This document shows positions 1-10,103 of a stretch of 64,000 nucleotides of DNA, piece by piece. The notes below the pieces were generated by a model. The model was not told where the DNA came from. It searched no databases and worked only from the letters and a program-made list of their open reading frames with translations. This DNA comes from an uncultured Pelagibacteraceae bacterium. Its GTDB lineage: Bacteria > Pseudomonadota > Alphaproteobacteria > Pelagibacterales > Pelagibacteraceae. The position numbers and the translations under genes are program-made. The stretch lies in assembly GCA_902516465.1 (NCBI GenBank), contig CABXZD010000004.1, positions 22,489 to 86,488 of the forward strand. Reading direction: 5' to 3'. Position 1 is the first letter of the stretch, and every line of letters starts with the position of its first letter.

Positions 1-123
1 TTTTCTAGTTGTTAAAATTGTTTCTGATGGGCTTTTATAATTTTTTATCAATTTTGACATAATTTTATCTTTGCTGGATAAAAATTTTTTTGCTCTACGC
101 CAATAAAGTGGAGTTTTAGTCAT
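1..123 (-). CDS. N-terminal part of a protein running off the window edge; possibly DNA-3-methyladenine/HhH-GPD glycosylase
   Basis: Minus-strand ORF from ATG at 123: MTKTPLYWRRAKKFLSSKDKIMSKLIKNYKSPSETILTTRK, open at window edge; N-terminus resembles AlkA-like glycosylases. Confidence 0.5.
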   Translation of the reverse strand, partial: MTKTPLYWRRAKKFLSSKDKIMSKLIKNYKSPSETILTTRK

Positions 124-1000
124 TTAAGGTCTCTGAACCAATTATTTTTTTTTTATAAATTTCTCTTTTGAAAATTATTAACGTTGAAACAATTACTAAA
201 AGAGCTCCAATCAATGTTTTTATAGTTGGTATCTCATCCCATATAAAATAACCAAAAATTATTGCAAAAACTAAAGCTAGATATTTCAAAGGAGTAACTA
301 AAGAAACTTCTGAGTATTTATAAGATTGACTGAGCCATAAATTTGCAACACCACCAAAAATACCAACCAAACATAAAAGAATCGTATGACCTAAACTTGG
401 CAATACCCAGCCCTGCGGTATGGTAAAAAAACTTAATAAAGTTATTGATAATGAAAAATAAAAAGAAATTAACCACACTGGTTCAGTTGAAGATAGCTGT
501 CTAATAGTTATAGCTACATAAGAAAGGCCCAAACAAAATATTATTGGAAAAATATAGTATATATTTAATTCACTTATACCTGGCTCGGTTATAATTAAAA
601 TTCCAACAAACCCCACGATCACTGCTAGCCATCTAAAAATTCCAACCTTTTCACTTAATAAAAATATTGAAAAAATTGTTGTAAATATCGGAGCTGCAAA
701 GGATATGCTTACAACTGTTGCTAAAGGTAATTCTCTCAAAGCAATAAAAATTGAAACTAGTGCTATTAATCCTGAGATACATCTTAGAAAATGTAAACCT
801 GATCTTTTGGTCTTATAAAAGTTATGTAATCTATTTCTGGGAATTATAAAAAAATAAAAAATTATACCAAAAAAACCTCTAAAAAATAATACTTGTCCAA
901 TTGGGTAATCAACTGACCATTTAACTATAATATCCATTAGAGAAAACGCACAAATAGACATAAACATGTATAAAAAACCTAATTGATTTTTAGTAAGCAT
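116..1000 (-). CDS. EamA/DMT-family membrane transporter
   Basis: 294 aa, about ten hydrophobic segments, two EamA-like halves. Confidence 0.85.
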   Translation of the reverse strand: MLTKNQLGFLYMFMSICAFSLMDIIVKWSVDYPIGQVLFFRGFFGIIFYFFIIPRNRLHNFYKTKRSGLHFLRCISGLIALVSIFIALRELPLATVVSISFAAPIFTTIFSIFLLSEKVGIFRWLAVIVGFVGILIITEPGISELNIYYIFPIIFCLGLSYVAITIRQLSSTEPVWLISFYFSLSITLLSFFTIPQGWVLPSLGHTILLCLVGIFGGVANLWLSQSYKYSEVSLVTPLKYLALVFAIIFGYFIWDEIPTIKTLIGALLVIVSTLIIFKREIYKKKIIGSETLND

Positions 1001-1035
1001 ATGAATAATTTGTAAATTAATTTAAATCATAATCA

Positions 1036-1479
1036 ATGGAAATAGCAGTTTTAGCACTTGGATGTTTTTGGGGGCCTGAGATTAAATTTAGTAAAATTGA
1101 AGGAATAATAAAAACTGAAGTAGGATATTGCGGTGGCAATAGCCCAACTACTAATTACAAAGAAGTCTGTACAGGTAATACAAATCATGCTGAAGTTGTT
1201 AAACTAGATTTTGACGAAAAAATAATAACTTATGAAAAAATTTTAAAAATTTTTTTCCAAATTCACGACCCTACAACATTGAATTCACAAGGGCCAGATT
1301 TTGGAACACAGTATAGGAGTGAAATCTTTTATCTTAACAATAATCAAAAAATTATAGCAGAAAAAGTGTTAGAGGAAATGAATGAAAGATTGTCAGGGAA
1401 AGTTGTTACTAAAATTTCATTATTAAATAATTATTGCCCAGCTGAAGAGCACCATCAAAAATATTTGGAAAAAAGATAG
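1036..1479 (+). CDS. msrA: Peptide-methionine (S)-S-oxide reductase
   Basis: GCFWGPE catalytic motif, GYCGG, YRSEIF. Confidence 0.9.
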   Translation: MEIAVLALGCFWGPEIKFSKIEGIIKTEVGYCGGNSPTTNYKEVCTGNTNHAEVVKLDFDEKIITYEKILKIFFQIHDPTTLNSQGPDFGTQYRSEIFYLNNNQKIIAEKVLEEMNERLSGKVVTKISLLNNYCPAEEHHQKYLEKR

Positions 1480-1480
1480 G

Positions 1481-2296
1481 ATGTCACTAGTCGAAACAGA
1501 TTGGTTAGAAAAAAATTTAAATAAAATTAAAATTATTGATTGCTCGTGGCATATGCCACAAACAAAAAGAGATGGTTTTAGTGAATACAAAATGCATCAT
1601 ATTCCTGGTGCTATTTTTTTTAATCTTGATGAAAATTCCAAAAAAGATACAGGCCTTCCACATATGTTGGTTGATATAAACGATTGGGAAAAAATTGTAT
1701 CAAAAATGGGTATCAACAAAGATGATGAAATAATTGTTTATGATAATTCAGATGTAGTTAGTTCTTGTAGATGTTGGTTCAATTTTATCTACTTTGGGCA
1801 TGATCCAAAATTAATTCATGTTTTAAATGGTGGATATAAGAAATGGGCTGAAGAAAATAAAAAAATTACAAATATCATAACAAATGTTAAAGTGTCAAAT
1901 TATAAAGCCATTGAAAAAAAGGAACTCGTAAAAAATAAAAAATCAATTGAGGAAAATATAGAAGATCAGATATTCAAAGTTATCGACGCTAGAAGTAAGG
2001 AGAGATTTGAGGGTAAAGTTCCAGAGCCAAGAAAAGGTTTAAGGAGTGGAAGTATTAAAAATTCTCTTTGTATACCTTTTGATGAATGCTTAAACAAAGA
2101 TAAAACTTTTAAAAATAAAAAAGATCTTAAAAACGTTTTTAATTCTAATTTGGAAAATATAAATGACATAAATATAGTTTTTTCATGTGGTTCGGGAGTG
2201 ACTGCGTGTGTTTTGGCACTAGCTTATTCTTTAATTAATGATAAATATTTTCCCAATATTTATGATGGCTCATGGGCTGAATACGGCATAATTTAA
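1481..2296 (+). CDS. sseA: Thiosulfate/3-mercaptopyruvate sulfurtransferase (two rhodanese domains)
   Basis: CGSGVTAC active-site loop; HIPGAIFF; DARS..RF motifs. Confidence 0.9.
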   Translation: MSLVETDWLEKNLNKIKIIDCSWHMPQTKRDGFSEYKMHHIPGAIFFNLDENSKKDTGLPHMLVDINDWEKIVSKMGINKDDEIIVYDNSDVVSSCRCWFNFIYFGHDPKLIHVLNGGYKKWAEENKKITNIITNVKVSNYKAIEKKELVKNKKSIEENIEDQIFKVIDARSKERFEGKVPEPRKGLRSGSIKNSLCIPFDECLNKDKTFKNKKDLKNVFNSNLENINDINIVFSCGSGVTACVLALAYSLINDKYFPNIYDGSWAEYGII

Positions 2297-2303
2297 AAAG
2301 AAT

Positions 2304-3173
2304 ATGAATAAATCTAAGAAGATTATTTTAATAATATTAATTTTTTTTCTGATCATAGCTTTTGTGATTATTGGAAGAGCAATGATCAGTAATCATTTCA
2401 AAAAAAAATTTAGTAAACGACCACCTCCAGGAGTAATTGTTACAGAGGTAATACAAAAAGAATTTGCGGAAAAAATAGAAACATACGGAACAGCAGTTTC
2501 AAAAAGATCAAAAACTTTTAAAATTAAAAAAGACGATCTTTTTAAAGATTTAAATTTAAGAAATTTTGTTGAAAAAGGTGATATTTTGATAAAGTTAAAA
2601 AGTGGAGACATTACAGCGCCATTTAGTGGAGTTTTGGGGTATACAGGTCTTACAGAGGATATACTTCTGTCAAATAATATATTTATTATAACACTTGATG
2701 ACAACTCAACAATATACTCTGATATAAAAATACCTGAAAATTATTCTTCATTAATAGAAAAAGGCTTACCTGTAGAGGTAAAAATATCTAGCTATAAAAA
2801 CAAGGTTTTTAAAGGTGAAGTAGATTTTGTTTCAAGTAGAATTAATGCAGATACTAGAAGTTTGTTATCTAGAATAAAAGTAGAAAATAATAATTTAGAA
2901 TTAATTTCTGGATCTTTGTTAGAGGTAAGTGTTAAATTAAATTTGAGAAATTCTTTGGGTGTCCCAGATACAAGTGTAATAGTTGAAGGAGACAAATCAT
3001 ACGTTTACACAATTAGTAATGAAAATATTGTAAATAAAACAGAGGTAATTACTGGTCTAAGATCTAATAAAAATATTGAGATTATTTCTGGGTTAAAAGA
3101 GGGAGATATAATTGTAGCAGAGGGTTTAAAAAAAGTCAGACCCCTAGGAAAAATTAAACCTATAAGTAAATAA
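2304..3173 (+). CDS. RND efflux periplasmic adaptor (membrane fusion protein)
   Basis: N-terminal membrane anchor, HlyD-like barrel segments, directly upstream of an RND permease. Confidence 0.85.
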   Translation: MNKSKKIILIILIFFLIIAFVIIGRAMISNHFKKKFSKRPPPGVIVTEVIQKEFAEKIETYGTAVSKRSKTFKIKKDDLFKDLNLRNFVEKGDILIKLKSGDITAPFSGVLGYTGLTEDILLSNNIFIITLDDNSTIYSDIKIPENYSSLIEKGLPVEVKISSYKNKVFKGEVDFVSSRINADTRSLLSRIKVENNNLELISGSLLEVSVKLNLRNSLGVPDTSVIVEGDKSYVYTISNENIVNKTEVITGLRSNKNIEIISGLKEGDIIVAEGLKKVRPLGKIKPISK

Positions 3174-6100
3174 ATGTTTATCACTGAATTAAGTATAAAA
3201 AGACCTACTGTATCTTGGGTGATGTCTTTAATTTTAATTATTTTTGGTTTATTTGTTTTTTGGAAATTACCAGTGAGAGAGCTTCCAAATGGCATCCAGC
3301 CACCTGTTGTTCAAGTTCAAGTAGATTATAAATCAGCTGCTGCCTCTGTAGTAGATCAAGAAGTAACTCAAGTCGTAGAAGATGTTATCGGAGGAGCTGA
3401 GGGTATTAAAAACATTGACTCAAAATCTGAGAATGGCAGAAGTACGATAAATATAGAATTTGATACCAGTATAGATCTTGACAATGCCGCAAATGACATA
3501 AGAGAAAGAGTTGCCAGAGTTGTAGATAATTTGCCATCAGAGTCAGATCCACCTCAAATATTAAAAAGAGCTGCAGGTTTCACAACAACAATGTGGTTAT
3601 CTTTGTCTTCTTCTACTTGGAGTGATTTAGAATTAGGAGATTATGCAGAACGTTTCCTTGTAGATCAATTTTCAAGTGTTAAAAACGTAGGAAGAATTAG
3701 AGTTGGTGGATTAAGAGAATTAAGCATAAGAGTTTGGGTAGATCCAATTAAACTTGCAGCAAATAATTTAACAATCCAAGAGGTTGAGCTTGCCATAAGT
3801 AATGAAAATATAAGTCTTCCTGCTGGCACTCTTGAGGCAGACAATATTGATCTAACCCTTAATCTAGATAAGTCATACAATGATATTAACTCAATTAAAC
3901 AGCTACCAGTAAAAAAAACTGGCAATAAAGTTATTCTACTGTCAGATATTGCAAATATAGAATTTGGCCCGGTTTCAGAAAAAACACTCTTTAAAGCTCA
4001 AACGAAAGATCAAATAAATTTGAAGACAGTTGGTATTGGTATTTATGCTAGAAGTGGAGCTTCTACAGTAGAACTTTCAGATAATATCAAAAAAAGGATA
4101 ATTGAGGTTAAAAAATCTTTACCTGAGGAATTAGATTTAAGAGTTTCCTTCAATAGGGCTAATTATGTGGAGGCTGCAATAGAGGAAGTTTACAAAACAC
4201 TTATTATTGCATTTATTTTGGTTGTACTAATAATTTATTTATTCTTAGGAAATCTTAAAGCAGTAATTGTTCCAGCGATTGCTCTTCCAGTAAGCTTAAT
4301 TGCTTCTTTTTTAGGGCTATATATTTTTGGGTTATCAATTAATATTTTTGTTCTTTTAAGTTTTATCTTAGCAATAGGAATAATTACTGACGATTCTGTT
4401 ATTATGACTGATGCAATATATAGAAGAATAGAAAATGGTGAAAGTCCTTTAGTTGCAGCTTATAAAGGTTCTAAACAAATTTCATTTGCAATAATAGCCA
4501 CTACTTTAATTTTGGTGGCAGTTTTCATACCATTAATTTTCATTAAAGGAATATCAGGGACATTGTTCAAAGAAACAGCTATTGCATTATCTTTTTCAAT
4601 AGTTGTCTCCTCTTTTGTTGCTCTAACATTATCTCCTATGCTAGCTAGTAAATTTTTATATAAAAGGAAATCAAAAAAAACATTTATTTTAAAATTTGAG
4701 AAATTTTTTTTAAGTTTTGCTAATTTTTATAAAGAGTCACTAAGTAAAATTATTAATAGGACTAAATCTGTAAGTGTTTTTATTGTTTTAATTGTTGTTA
4801 CTTCAGTATTATTATTTAGTTTTTCAAAAAAAGAATTATTACCCATGGAAGACCGAGGCGCATATTTGATAATTGGTGCAACTGATGAAGGTAGTTCTTT
4901 TGAGTATACACAAAAACAAGCTCAAAAAGTTGAAGCAAGATTACTTCCCCTACTTCAAGCAGAAGATAGCCCATATTCAAGATTTATAATGAGGGTGCCT
5001 GGATTTGGTAGTTCAGCTAATTCGTATAATAGTTTTATTATTATTGCACTCTTAGACGATTGGAAAAATAGAAAAAAAGGGCAACAAGTTGTTTTAAGAG
5101 AAGCAATTGGAAAAATTGTTACTTTGCCGGAAGCTTTAGCTTTTCCAATATCACCTCAATCAATTAGAGTTTCTAACTATAACAAACCGGTACAAATGGT
5201 AATTTACGGAAACACCTATGAAGAACTTGAGATGATACAAAAAAAAGTAATTAGAAAACTTAGATCAAATAAAAATCTTTCTAGAATTGAGTCTGATTAT
5301 AATAGAAATAAACCAGAGGTTAAATTGATAATAAATAAAAACAAAGCTATAGATTTAGGTGTATCAACAAAAATAATAGGACAAACACTTGAAACTCTTT
5401 ATGGAGGAAAAAAAATAACAACTTTTAATAAACTTGGTAAAGAATATCCAATTGTTGTTCAACAATATTTGTCAGATAGAAGAGATAAGAGTGGAATATC
5501 GAAAATATATGTACGGTCAGAAACAAATGGAAAACTTATTTCTTTAGCAAATCTTGTTAGTTTTAAAGACGAAGGGTCAGCTAAACAACTTGCTAGATAC
5601 AATAGACAACGTGCAGTTACTATATCTGCAAATGTAAATGAAGGTTATACTTTAACTGAAGCAATCAAATTTTTTGAGAGGATAATGACTGATGAAGCTC
5701 CAAAAAACCAGATTACTTGGAAAGGGAAATCTGAAGAAATTAAAGAGACTAGTAATGAATTATTTATAATATTTGCTTTGGCTTTATTGACTGCTTATTT
5801 AGTAATGTCTGCAACTTTCAATTCTTTCTTACATCCCTTCATAATTATTTTGACTGTACCTTTGGCTATTTTTGGTGGTCTTATATTTATTTTATTCCTC
5901 AATAGTTCAATAAATATTTTTTCTCAAATTGCACTAATTATACTAATAGGTATCTCGACAAAAAATAGTATCCTAATCGTTGACTATGCAAATCAAATTA
6001 GAACTACTGGAAAGAACATTGAAACAGCTGTTAAAGACGCTTGTGCAGTAAGATTTAGACCTATTATCATGACTTCACTGAGTACAATGATAGCAATGAT

Positions 6101-6302
6101 GCCTCTTGTTATTGGGAATATTGGTCCAGGAGCGGGAGAAGGTTCGAGGCTTGCTGTAGGTTCAACAATCCTAGGTGGAATGATTATCTCTACTTTCTTT
6201 ACATTATATGTAACACCGTCTATGTATTTAGCACTAGCAAAAAATTCAAAAAGAATAGATACTGTAGATTTGGAGCTTAAAAAGGAATTATCTAAAAAAT
6301 AA
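3174..6302 (+). CDS. RND efflux permease (AcrB/MexB-like)
   Basis: 1042 aa, RND layout, GIITDDSVIMTDAIYRR and ISTKNSILIVDYAN motifs. Confidence 0.95.
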   Translation: MFITELSIKRPTVSWVMSLILIIFGLFVFWKLPVRELPNGIQPPVVQVQVDYKSAAASVVDQEVTQVVEDVIGGAEGIKNIDSKSENGRSTINIEFDTSIDLDNAANDIRERVARVVDNLPSESDPPQILKRAAGFTTTMWLSLSSSTWSDLELGDYAERFLVDQFSSVKNVGRIRVGGLRELSIRVWVDPIKLAANNLTIQEVELAISNENISLPAGTLEADNIDLTLNLDKSYNDINSIKQLPVKKTGNKVILLSDIANIEFGPVSEKTLFKAQTKDQINLKTVGIGIYARSGASTVELSDNIKKRIIEVKKSLPEELDLRVSFNRANYVEAAIEEVYKTLIIAFILVVLIIYLFLGNLKAVIVPAIALPVSLIASFLGLYIFGLSINIFVLLSFILAIGIITDDSVIMTDAIYRRIENGESPLVAAYKGSKQISFAIIATTLILVAVFIPLIFIKGISGTLFKETAIALSFSIVVSSFVALTLSPMLASKFLYKRKSKKTFILKFEKFFLSFANFYKESLSKIINRTKSVSVFIVLIVVTSVLLFSFSKKELLPMEDRGAYLIIGATDEGSSFEYTQKQAQKVEARLLPLLQAEDSPYSRFIMRVPGFGSSANSYNSFIIIALLDDWKNRKKGQQVVLREAIGKIVTLPEALAFPISPQSIRVSNYNKPVQMVIYGNTYEELEMIQKKVIRKLRSNKNLSRIESDYNRNKPEVKLIINKNKAIDLGVSTKIIGQTLETLYGGKKITTFNKLGKEYPIVVQQYLSDRRDKSGISKIYVRSETNGKLISLANLVSFKDEGSAKQLARYNRQRAVTISANVNEGYTLTEAIKFFERIMTDEAPKNQITWKGKSEEIKETSNELFIIFALALLTAYLVMSATFNSFLHPFIIILTVPLAIFGGLIFILFLNSSINIFSQIALIILIGISTKNSILIVDYANQIRTTGKNIETAVKDACAVRFRPIIMTSLSTMIAMMPLVIGNIGPGAGEGSRLAVGSTILGGMIISTFFTLYVTPSMYLALAKNSKRIDTVDLELKKELSKK

Positions 6303-6891
6303 TATATTTATTCTTGTTAAGAGAACTTTTGCACTTAGATAATTGTTTTTTGTAAATTTTAGATTGTTTTTCAACTTTTTTCGCTAATTTTATAACTCTT
6401 TTATTTTTTTTATAATATTTAAAATTTCCCCAGCCTTCATGATAAGCAAGGTACTGTTTAAATGCATCTTTTTTAGAAATTTTTAAAATATTTTCTGATT
6501 TATTTGTATACCATCCAATAAAATCAACACTATCTTTAAACCTCACTCTTGTCGCCAATTTATTTCCAGTTTCTCTTTTATATTGTTCCCAAGTTCCCTT
6601 AACAGCTTGGGAGTAACCAAATGAACTCGAGGGTCTTTTATATGGTATGACTTTAAAAATTTTTTTCCTTGCTGGTTTTGCTAACCAGTCAAAATCGGAT
6701 TCCATTTTTATTATAGCTAATTGAATATAAATAGGTGTTCCCCATTTTTGTTCGACTTTCTTGGTGTACTTATACCAAAAATATCTTTCGTTAAAAATTG
6801 AGCAGCTATTAGTTGTATTTGCTGGAATCGAAGAGCATCCAGTTAATACAAAAAAAAATAGAATTACTAATTTATTTTTTAAAAGTGTCAT
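6292..6891 (-). CDS. Lipoprotein with SLT-type lytic transglycosylase-like domain
   Basis: Lipobox LTGC; IIKMESDF and GYSQAVKGTWEQY resemble the SLT fold. Confidence 0.7.
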   Translation of the reverse strand: MTLLKNKLVILFFFVLTGCSSIPANTTNSCSIFNERYFWYKYTKKVEQKWGTPIYIQLAIIKMESDFDWLAKPARKKIFKVIPYKRPSSSFGYSQAVKGTWEQYKRETGNKLATRVRFKDSVDFIGWYTNKSENILKISKKDAFKQYLAYHEGWGNFKYYKKNKRVIKLAKKVEKQSKIYKKQLSKCKSSLNKNKYIIF

Positions 6892-7267
6892 TTTTATGTA
6901 TAAAATAATTAATAGATATTACAATTACCACTCCTAATAAATTGCCAAATAAATCCGACCATTCAAAAAATCTTTCGGGTATCATCAAATGAAACAATTC
7001 AAGAATTATTGCTATTAGGATTAAATAAGTTTTGAGATATTTTATTTGCTTTTGTTTTTGAAAAGTGAAAAAGCCGATAATTGATACTAATAAAAATGTA
7101 TAAAAGTGATTCGACGAAACAATAAAATCTGAGGTTATTTGTGGTTGTGCTTTTAAATCACCTTGTAATACCAAACCTATTAAACTGCCTGGAAAAATAT
7201 ATAAAAAAATCAAAAAAAAGTTGATGGAATAAAATATTATTTTATTGGTAGAAAAAAATTTTATCAT
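6872..7267 (-). CDS. VanZ-like small membrane protein
   Basis: 131 aa, four hydrophobic segments, D-x-x-x-N-x-x-G (DLFGNLLG) near C-terminus. Confidence 0.6.
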   Translation of the reverse strand: MIKFFSTNKIIFYSINFFLIFLYIFPGSLIGLVLQGDLKAQPQITSDFIVSSNHFYTFLLVSIIGFFTFQKQKQIKYLKTYLILIAIILELFHLMIPERFFEWSDLFGNLLGVVIVISINYFIHKNDTFKK

Positions 7268-7312
7268 TTAAATATATGGTTTTATTTATAAATATATTTT
7301 AGAAATAACAAT

Positions 7313-8026
7313 ATGAGTTTTTTAATATTAGTAAGACATGGCCAAAGTTTATGGAATATTGAAAATAGATTTACTGGCTGGGTTGATGTCGATCTAGCAG
7401 AAAATGGAATATTAGAGGCAAAAAAAGCTGGATTATTAATTCAGAATAGAAAAATTCAAATAGATTTTTACTATTCGTCTCTTCAATTAAGAGCGAATCA
7501 CACACTCAAAATAATACAAAAAGTTTTAAATGATAAAAAAGACTACACTAGAGCTTGGCAACTCAATGAAAGACATTATGGAGCTCTTACTGGTTTAAAC
7601 AAATCTGAGATGAGTAAAATACTTGGTGAAAATAAAATATTAGAATTTAGAAGATCTTGGGATACTAAACCAGATGATTTAAGTCGGGAAAGCCCCTTTC
7701 ACCCAAAAAATATTGAAACCTATAAAAAACTTCCAAAGGAAGTTATTCCAGATAGTGAGTCTTTAAAAGATACTTACGAAAGAGTTTTAAAATTTTTCAA
7801 TGAGGAAATTAAAGAAAAATTAATTAATAGAAATATCTTAGTTTCTGCACACGGAAACTCTATAAGAGCACTATGTAAATATTTATTGAAAATAGATAAC
7901 AATCAAATCTCTAAATTAGAAATTCCAACAGGTAATCCTTTGATTATTGAAATTGATGATAAATTTGAAATAAAAGCATGTGAGTATTTGGATAAAGAGA
8001 GAGCTAAAGATCTTTTAGTTTTTTAA
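7313..8026 (+). CDS. gpmA: 2,3-bisphosphoglycerate-dependent phosphoglycerate mutase
   Basis: LVRHGQSLWN, NERHYGALTGLNK, SAHGNSIRAL motifs. Confidence 0.95.
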   Translation: MSFLILVRHGQSLWNIENRFTGWVDVDLAENGILEAKKAGLLIQNRKIQIDFYYSSLQLRANHTLKIIQKVLNDKKDYTRAWQLNERHYGALTGLNKSEMSKILGENKILEFRRSWDTKPDDLSRESPFHPKNIETYKKLPKEVIPDSESLKDTYERVLKFFNEEIKEKLINRNILVSAHGNSIRALCKYLLKIDNNQISKLEIPTGNPLIIEIDDKFEIKACEYLDKERAKDLLVF

Positions 8027-8693
8027 AAATTTCTAAGTTTGTTAAATGATAAAATTTATTAAAACTTTTAAATCCATTTAATTGACCCTTCTTTAACAAT
8101 TCATTCCAAATTTTTGAGATTGAAAAATTATTTAATCTATGTCCTGTAAATAAACTTTTATTTAATATTTGACAACCAGTATAAATAAAATCTTTATTAT
8201 CGTTTTTTATTAGAAGATTGTTTTTAATTTCAAAATCTCCATCGAGGTCTTTATCAAAGCTGAGCTTTTTGTCGACAACTAATAAAATATTGCTCAAATT
8301 GTTAAAAAAATAAAAATTTTGCATGTTATTTATTTCACTAATATATTTCTCATTCCACAAAGTATCGGGATTAAAAATAAGATAACTTTCCTCATTAGAT
8401 TTATTAATCATATTTAATATCCCTCCACCAGTATCTAGAATTGTGTTTCCATCTTCAATTACTTTTATATCAATTGGAAAATTTTTATTTTTAATAAAAT
8501 TTGAAATCTGATCCCCTAAATAAAATGTATTTAGCAAAATTCTTTTTACACCTAATTTAACTACAATATTTATGCAATTTTCTAAAAGTGTTATCTTGTT
8601 AACTTTAATAAGTGGTTTAGGAGTGGTTAAAGTAAGTGGATTTAGTCTACTACCATATCCAGCGCATAATATAAAAGCAGTATTAATTTTCAT
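8004..8693 (-). CDS. Nucleotidyltransferase (MurU-like sugar-1-phosphate uridylyltransferase)
   Basis: AFILCAGYGSRLNPLTLTTPKPLIKV; next to AmgK-like kinase. Confidence 0.85.
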   Translation of the reverse strand: MKINTAFILCAGYGSRLNPLTLTTPKPLIKVNKITLLENCINIVVKLGVKRILLNTFYLGDQISNFIKNKNFPIDIKVIEDGNTILDTGGGILNMINKSNEESYLIFNPDTLWNEKYISEINNMQNFYFFNNLSNILLVVDKKLSFDKDLDGDFEIKNNLLIKNDNKDFIYTGCQILNKSLFTGHRLNNFSISKIWNELLKKGQLNGFKSFNKFYHLTNLEIFKKLKDL

Positions 8694-9631
8694 TTAATCT
8701 TCTCATTAAAATTTTGTTTTAAAAGTTTATATAAATTTAAAAAAACTTTGTTTTTATTTATTCTTGTATTGATTAAAGTCCAAGCGTACGGAATAAATTT
8801 TAAGTACTTTTTTTTACCATCACGGACAGCAAGACGTGTAAAAATTCCAATTATTTTTAGATTTCTTAGAACAGAAAGTATTTCAAAATCATTTTTAAAT
8901 TTATATTTATCCAGTTTTTTTTGTTTTTTTATATATAGTTGATAAAGTTTTTCTTTAAATGACTCAGAAGTTTGAAATCGAACATCATCAATCAAAGACG
9001 CTACATCATAAGCTTTATTTCCGATTAAAGCATCCTGACTATCTAATACACCTATTTTGCCTTTTACTAACATCAAATTTGAAATATGAAAATCTCGATG
9101 AACAAAGACATTGTTTTTTAATTTAAGATTTAAAGTTAAATCTTTTACAATTTTTTTAAAATTTTTAACAAATCGATTTCTTGAATTTTTTGATAAATTT
9201 TCTTTTATATACCAATCGCAAAATAAATCTGCTTCTTCAAGCAAAATTTTCGAATTATATTTAGGAATAGTATAATTTTTTTTCTTAAAGTTTTTAATAC
9301 TTTTATTTTTAATTGATTGAATTTTATTTAAAGTTTGAATTATCTTTTTAAAATAAATTAGATTATTATTTTTTTTTTTTTGTAAAATATTTAAAATTGT
9401 ATTATTACCAAAATCTTCAATTTCTAAATAATTCTTCAGATAATTTTGATTATATAAAACCGGTGCTAAAATTTTGTTTTTATTTAAAATTTTATTGATC
9501 GCATCGTATATAAGAAGATTTTTATTTTTTTCTTTTTTTGAATAGATTATAATCGAGTTGTAATTTTTGTTTTTTTTTCTGAAAAATTTTCTAAACGATG
9601 CATCACCTTTTATTTCCTTTATATTTTTCAT
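8690..9631 (-). CDS. Aminoglycoside phosphotransferase-fold sugar kinase (AmgK-like)
   Basis: VHRDFHISNLMLVKGKIGVLDSQDA kinase motifs; between tsaE and murU-like genes. Confidence 0.85.
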   Translation of the reverse strand: MKNIKEIKGDASFRKFFRKKNKNYNSIIIYSKKEKNKNLLIYDAINKILNKNKILAPVLYNQNYLKNYLEIEDFGNNTILNILQKKKNNNLIYFKKIIQTLNKIQSIKNKSIKNFKKKNYTIPKYNSKILLEEADLFCDWYIKENLSKNSRNRFVKNFKKIVKDLTLNLKLKNNVFVHRDFHISNLMLVKGKIGVLDSQDALIGNKAYDVASLIDDVRFQTSESFKEKLYQLYIKKQKKLDKYKFKNDFEILSVLRNLKIIGIFTRLAVRDGKKKYLKFIPYAWTLINTRINKNKVFLNLYKLLKQNFNEKIK

Positions 9632-9647
9632 TTCTTTATTTTATCAT

Positions 9648-10103
9648 TTACAAACTTAAACCTTTGATAAAAACAGATCTTTTTTTATAATCATTTTTGT
9701 ATTGAAACTCTAACTCTATCAAATGATTAGGTTTTTCTTTTATTATCTGAGGCCATTCAATTAAAGTTATTGAGTCTTGACTTTCCCCAAATAAATCCAA
9801 ATTTATCAATTCTTTATCAGATTTTATTCTAAATAAATCGTAATGATTTATTTTTATTTGATTTATTTTATACTCATTTAGTAAGTTAAATGTTGGACTG
9901 GTCACCTCTGTTATTTTAAGTTTATTTTTTTTTTGGAAGCTGTTTATCAAATATTTGATAAAAGTGGTTTTACCCACACCCATATCACCATATAGAAAAA
10001 TTATATCACCTAATTTAATTTTTTTTGAAATTTTTTTTGCTAACTCTTCTGTTTTTTTCTCTGAAGATAAGTCTATTTTATCATTGCTAGTAGCGATACG
10101 CAT
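9648..10103 (-). CDS. tsaE: tRNA t6A biosynthesis ATPase TsaE
   Basis: [12 protein letters not shown] Walker [18 protein letters not shown]. Confidence 0.93.
   Translation of the reverse strand: MRIATSNDKIDLSSEKKTEELAKKISKKIKLGDIIFLYGDMGVGKTTFIKYLINSFQKKNKLKITEVTSPTFNLLNEYKINQIKINHYDLFRIKSDKELINLDLFGESQDSITLIEWPQIIKEKPNHLIELEFQYKNDYKKRSVFIKGLSL

Noticed and set aside
8004-8030. CTAAA-GATCT-TTTAG hairpin followed by T-run at the end of gpmA
   Set aside because: Only 5 weak A/T-rich pairs; insufficient to call a terminator.
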